This document shows, one piece after another, positions 61,000 to 64,000 of a stretch of DNA of 64,000 bases. The notes under the pieces were generated by a model. The model was not told the origin of the DNA, did no database searches, and saw only the letters and a program-made list of their open reading frames with translations. This DNA is from Branchipolynoe longqiensis (lineage: Eukaryota; Annelida; Polychaeta; Phyllodocida; Polynoidae): contig CM059193.1 in NCBI GenBank assembly GCA_030323885.1, positions 93,125,990 to 93,189,989 of the forward strand. Reading direction: 5' to 3'. Within the stretch, counting starts at the first letter, position 1. Every line of letters begins with the position of its first letter. The translations under genes were made by a program, and so were the position numbers.

Positions 61000-62220
61000 A
61001 CACTACCCACCCACCCACCATCACACCCACCCACCCACCATCACACCCACCCACCCACCATCACACCCACCCACCCACCATCACACCCACCATCACACCC
61101 ACCCACCCACCATCACACCCACCATCACACCCACCCACCCACCATCACACCCACCCACCCACCATCACACCCACCCACCCACCATCACACCCACCCACAC
61201 ACCATCACACCCACCCACCCACCATCACACCCACCCACACACCATCACACCCACCCACCCACCATCACACCCACCTCACACCCACCATCACACCCACCCA
61301 CACACCATCCACCACCCACCCACCCCCCACACACCCCCACCACCCCACCCACCCACCCCACCCCCCCACCCACCCCACCCCCCACCACCCTCACACACCC
61401 CCCCACACCACCCACCACCCCCCACCCCCCCACCACACCCCACCCCCACCCATCCACACCCACCCCACCCCCCCCCCACCCCCCCACACCCCCCACCCCC
61501 CCACCCCCACCCACACCCACCACCCACCCCCCCACCCCACCCCCACACCACCCCCCACCCACCCACCCTCACCCCACCCCCCACCCAACACCACCCACCC
61601 CACCCACCCACCACCACCCCCCCACCCCCCCCACCCACCCACACACCCACCACCACCCACCCCACCCCCACACCACCCCCCACCATCCACCCCACCCACC
61701 CACCCCCCCCCACCCACCACCACCCACCCCCCCCCTCCCCCATCCCACCCCCACCCCACCCACCCCACCCCCCCACCACCCACCACCCCCACCCCCATCA
61801 CACACACCATCCACCCCCCACCCACCATCACACCCACCATCACACCCACTATCACACCCACCCACCATCACACCCACCCACCCACCATCACACCCACCCA
61901 CCATCACACCTACCCACCATCACAACCCACCAACCATCACACCTACCCACCACCATCACACCCACCCACCATCACACCCACTCACCCACCATCACACCCA
62001 CCCACCATCACACCCACTACCATCACACCTACCCACCATCACACCCACCCACCCACCATCACAGCCGCCCAACATCACACCCACCATCACACCCAGCCAC
62101 CATCACACCCCACCCACTCACCATCACACCCACCCACCCACCATCACACCCGCTATCACACCCACCCACCATCACACCCACCCACCCACCCTCCCTCCTA
62201 CCCAGCCTACCACCCACCTA
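61000..62220. repeat. CACCCACCATCACACCCAC satellite
   Basis: Regular (CACCCACCCACCATCACAC) units at 61000-61290 and 61800-62200, with a C-rich degenerate centre (61300-61790). Gly/Val/Trp frames on minus are artefacts. Confidence 0.95.
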
Positions 62221-62236
62221 CCCACTAGCTGCCGAC

Positions 62237-62576
62237 CACGCGTGGTGACTGAATCGGAAGAGCGTGGGTATCGTGTGCGGAAGGTCGGGAGTTCGGTTCC
62301 CGGTCGAGTCAAACCAATGACACATCAAATTGATACTTGTCACTTCCTAGCCTGGCGCTCTGCATTATTAGGATAGGGCAAGGACTGGTCGGCTCAGTGT
62401 CAGGATAATGTGGGATATCGGGTATTGGTGCCAGAGGCCTGATTTCCCACTGGGGCAGCACTATGAAGTCACCATGAGTATGCACTGTCACAAGTCAGTA
62501 CCCGTTCTGATATGACCTTAGATGTTGCCAGGAGTTAGGGTTAGGGTTAGGGTCTAACAACCAACCAACTACCTAT
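62237..62576 (+). mobile_element. SINE type B with telomeric repeats in its tail
   Basis: Head GTGGTGACTGAATCGGAAGA, B box GGGAGTTCGGTTCCC and full body. In the tail, after GATGTTGCCAGGA, the usual CGTAAAACTCC is replaced by GTTAGGGTTAGGGTTAGGGT, then CTAACAACCAACCAAC. Confidence 0.87.
62533..62552 (+). repeat. (TTAGGG)3 interstitial telomeric repeat
   Basis: Three perfect TTAGGG units inside the SINE tail. Confidence 0.95.
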
Positions 62577-62885
62577 TCACCCACCCACCCACCTGACTTC
62601 CACCCACCACCCACCCACCCACTCACCCACCAACCCTCGCATCCACCACCTATTCACCCTCCCACTCACCCACCCACCTGACTTCCACCCACCCACCCTC
62701 CCACCCTCCCACTCACGCACCCACTCACGAACCCTCGCATCCACCACCTATTCACCCTCCCACTCACCCACCTACCCACCCGCCTGACTTCCACCCACCC
62801 ACTCAACCACTCACCCACCAACCCTGGCATGCACCACCTATTCACCCTCCCACTCACCCTCTCACCCACCTAACCACCCACTCAC
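62577..62885. repeat. CCACCCACTCACC low-complexity array
   Basis: ACCCTCCCACTCACCCACC-type words with a ~120-bp higher repeat (CTTCCACCCACC...CTCGCATCCACCACCTATTC). Confidence 0.88.
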
Positions 62886-63216
62886 CCACACACTCGCGTC
62901 TCCTCCCGAGAACCCCCCAGGCTTTCACAACCATTAAACATGTACTTAACCCAGGCTGAACCATAAAGATCACAACATTGGCAATCTCCTGCAGGGTTTC
63001 CACAGGCTCAGTGCCCCCCCCCCCTTCCCCAACACCCACCCACCCATTCACCCACCCACTCACCCACCCAAAAAAAGAAATGATTTTCGGTGCCATGTAT
63101 TTTGTTGGGAATTTATACATTGATCACAAAAGGCAACCAAAATAACTTTCAGACGAGAAGAGAAAATAGAGTGTTAATTTGTGTTTATATCGCAAGTTCA
63201 GAGTTGGTTGGTTGGT
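62886..63216. other. Mostly unassigned, short CCACCCA patch
   Basis: 63035-63070 is a CACCCACC patch and 63014-63023 a C run. No gene recognised. Confidence 0.4.
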
Positions 63217-63272
63217 TGTCTGGTTGCTGAGTTGTACGACCTGGTAACATCTAAGGTCATATCAGGACGGAG
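63217..63272 (-). mobile_element. SINE 3' tail fragment
   Basis: Reverse tail with an extra GTCTGGTTGC; duplication at the borders unclear. Confidence 0.65.
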
Positions 63273-63376
63273 CAACTGCAGAGAGTATATTGGGGATATC
63301 AATTACTGTTCATGGTATCATTTAGTGTTTTCACTTCAAATATCTCAAAAGTTAGCTAGTTTAAAGTTTCAAAGTT

Positions 63377-63438
63377 CGTTTTTGTTTTGTTTGTTGGAGT
63401 TTTACGTCCTGGCAATATCTGAGGTCATATCAGAACGG
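63377..63438 (-). mobile_element. 62-nt SINE tail insertion with TSD
   Basis: Perfect 13-bp AAGTTTCAAAGTT on both sides (63364-63376, 63439-63451). Confidence 0.92.
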
Positions 63439-63462
63439 AAGTTTCAAAGTTAGTACAAACTG

Positions 63463-63690
63463 AAAGTTGTATAGTCCGATGGTTTTGAGTTTGTCATTTT
63501 TCTGAGATAAATACGTTAAATTGATTGTTACAATCTACGTTACTTTACTTTGAAGTAACCTTTACATTAGTTGGCTAAGATTTGAGATATTTGATGTGCA
63601 AACAAGTCAAATTTGTTTTGGCAAGCATGCCACAACTCTGACATCATAGTGAAGAATTTACTGGTACTCTTGGCTGCTCCCAGTTATTCT
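63463..63690. mobile_element. Degraded MITE of the TTAA family, reversed
   Basis: GTTGTATAGTCCGATGGTTTTG, TTTTTCTGAGATAAATACG and GGCAAGCATGCC match the complement of the 55.9-kb copy. Confidence 0.6.
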
Positions 63691-63739
63691 ACTTATACTC
63701 AGTACTATCAGCAGGATCCTGGCAACTGTCTGCGAGTCT

Positions 63740-63879
<140 letters not shown>

Positions 63880-64000
63880 ACTTAAATACCAAAACACAAC
63901 TCATAAGCAAGAAATGGAGACAAGTCTCACAAGATTGACAGTGATAAGGTTGAGCTTTATTGCCACAACTCTTTTTCACCTACTAGTCACCTACCACCCT

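Overview
The window is non-coding DNA from a eukaryotic (animal) genome. I find no credible host protein-coding gene, rRNA, functional tRNA gene or CRISPR array. Almost every base that can be explained belongs to a transposable element or a tandem repeat. A mollusc is the most likely source. Copies of a tRNA-headed SINE with a 'GTGCATATAAAAGA' core and a 'GTCGTTAAATAAAACAA' end, which I associate with mollusc genomes, occur at 23.1-24.2 kb and 49.45-49.65 kb, and telomere-type TTAGGG repeats and very abundant TG/AC microsatellites fit. This is an inference; there is no marker gene.

Layout. 0-2.3 kb: low complexity, SINEs and a TG-rich minisatellite. 2.6-6.55 kb: a very homogeneous 56-bp satellite. 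6.7-13.6 kb: SINEs, two MITEs flanked by TAA, and a four-copy tandem array of a ~320-bp tRNA-related unit. 14.2-15.9 kb: a 5'-truncated LINE with an open RT reading frame. 16.2-17.2 kb: composite repeat and a pogo-like MITE. 17.3-21.5 kb: TG, 10-bp and 12-bp satellites. 21.8-28.2 kb: dense SINEs nested in one another, a MITE inside the mollusc-type SINE, and a ~250-330 bp tandem repeat. 28.2-29.9 kb: purine-only (GGAGA)n. 30-31.5 kb: two more tandem repeats. 32-41 kb: MITEs, a SINE with target-site duplication (TSD), (GGGGC)n, CCACAC-, 26-bp and 42-bp satellites. 42.7-46.1 kb: a minus-strand LINE (endonuclease plus RT) inserted in a minisatellite. 47.2-47.5 kb: a small GC-rich island with four CTCF-like motifs. 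48.9-50.6 kb: MITE, mollusc-type SINE and two reversed copies of the 320-bp tRNA-related unit. 50.6-55.2 kb: a complete-looking Ty3/gypsy element with near-identical LTRs. 55.2-60.4 kb: SINEs, MITEs and a foldback element. 60.5-64 kb: tandem repeats, a SINE whose tail contains (TTAGGG)3, and a ~140-nt poly(C) tract.

How the parts interact. The dominant SINE occurs with two alternative tRNA-like heads (called A and B here) on one shared ~260-bp body and tail. It was probably mobilised in trans by a LINE machinery, because several copies, including three of only 47-62 nt, have clean TSDs. The gypsy element went into an already tandem tRNA-related repeat, and a further SINE then landed beside it. 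The long open frames seen in the tandem arrays (GGAGA, CCACAC, 26-bp, 42-bp, 10-bp units) are by-products of stop-free repeat units, not genes.

The most interesting observations are: (1) four different MITE families that all show TAA target duplications, start with AG and have interiors built from permuted short words; (2) 47-62 nt SINE tails inserted with perfect TSDs and, separately, inverted tails lodged inside SINE tails; (3) a gypsy element whose frame shifts all lie at or beside homopolymers while its RT has lost the first catalytic aspartate; (4) an internal sequence module shared by MITEs with unrelated ends; (5) clustered CTCF-like motifs.
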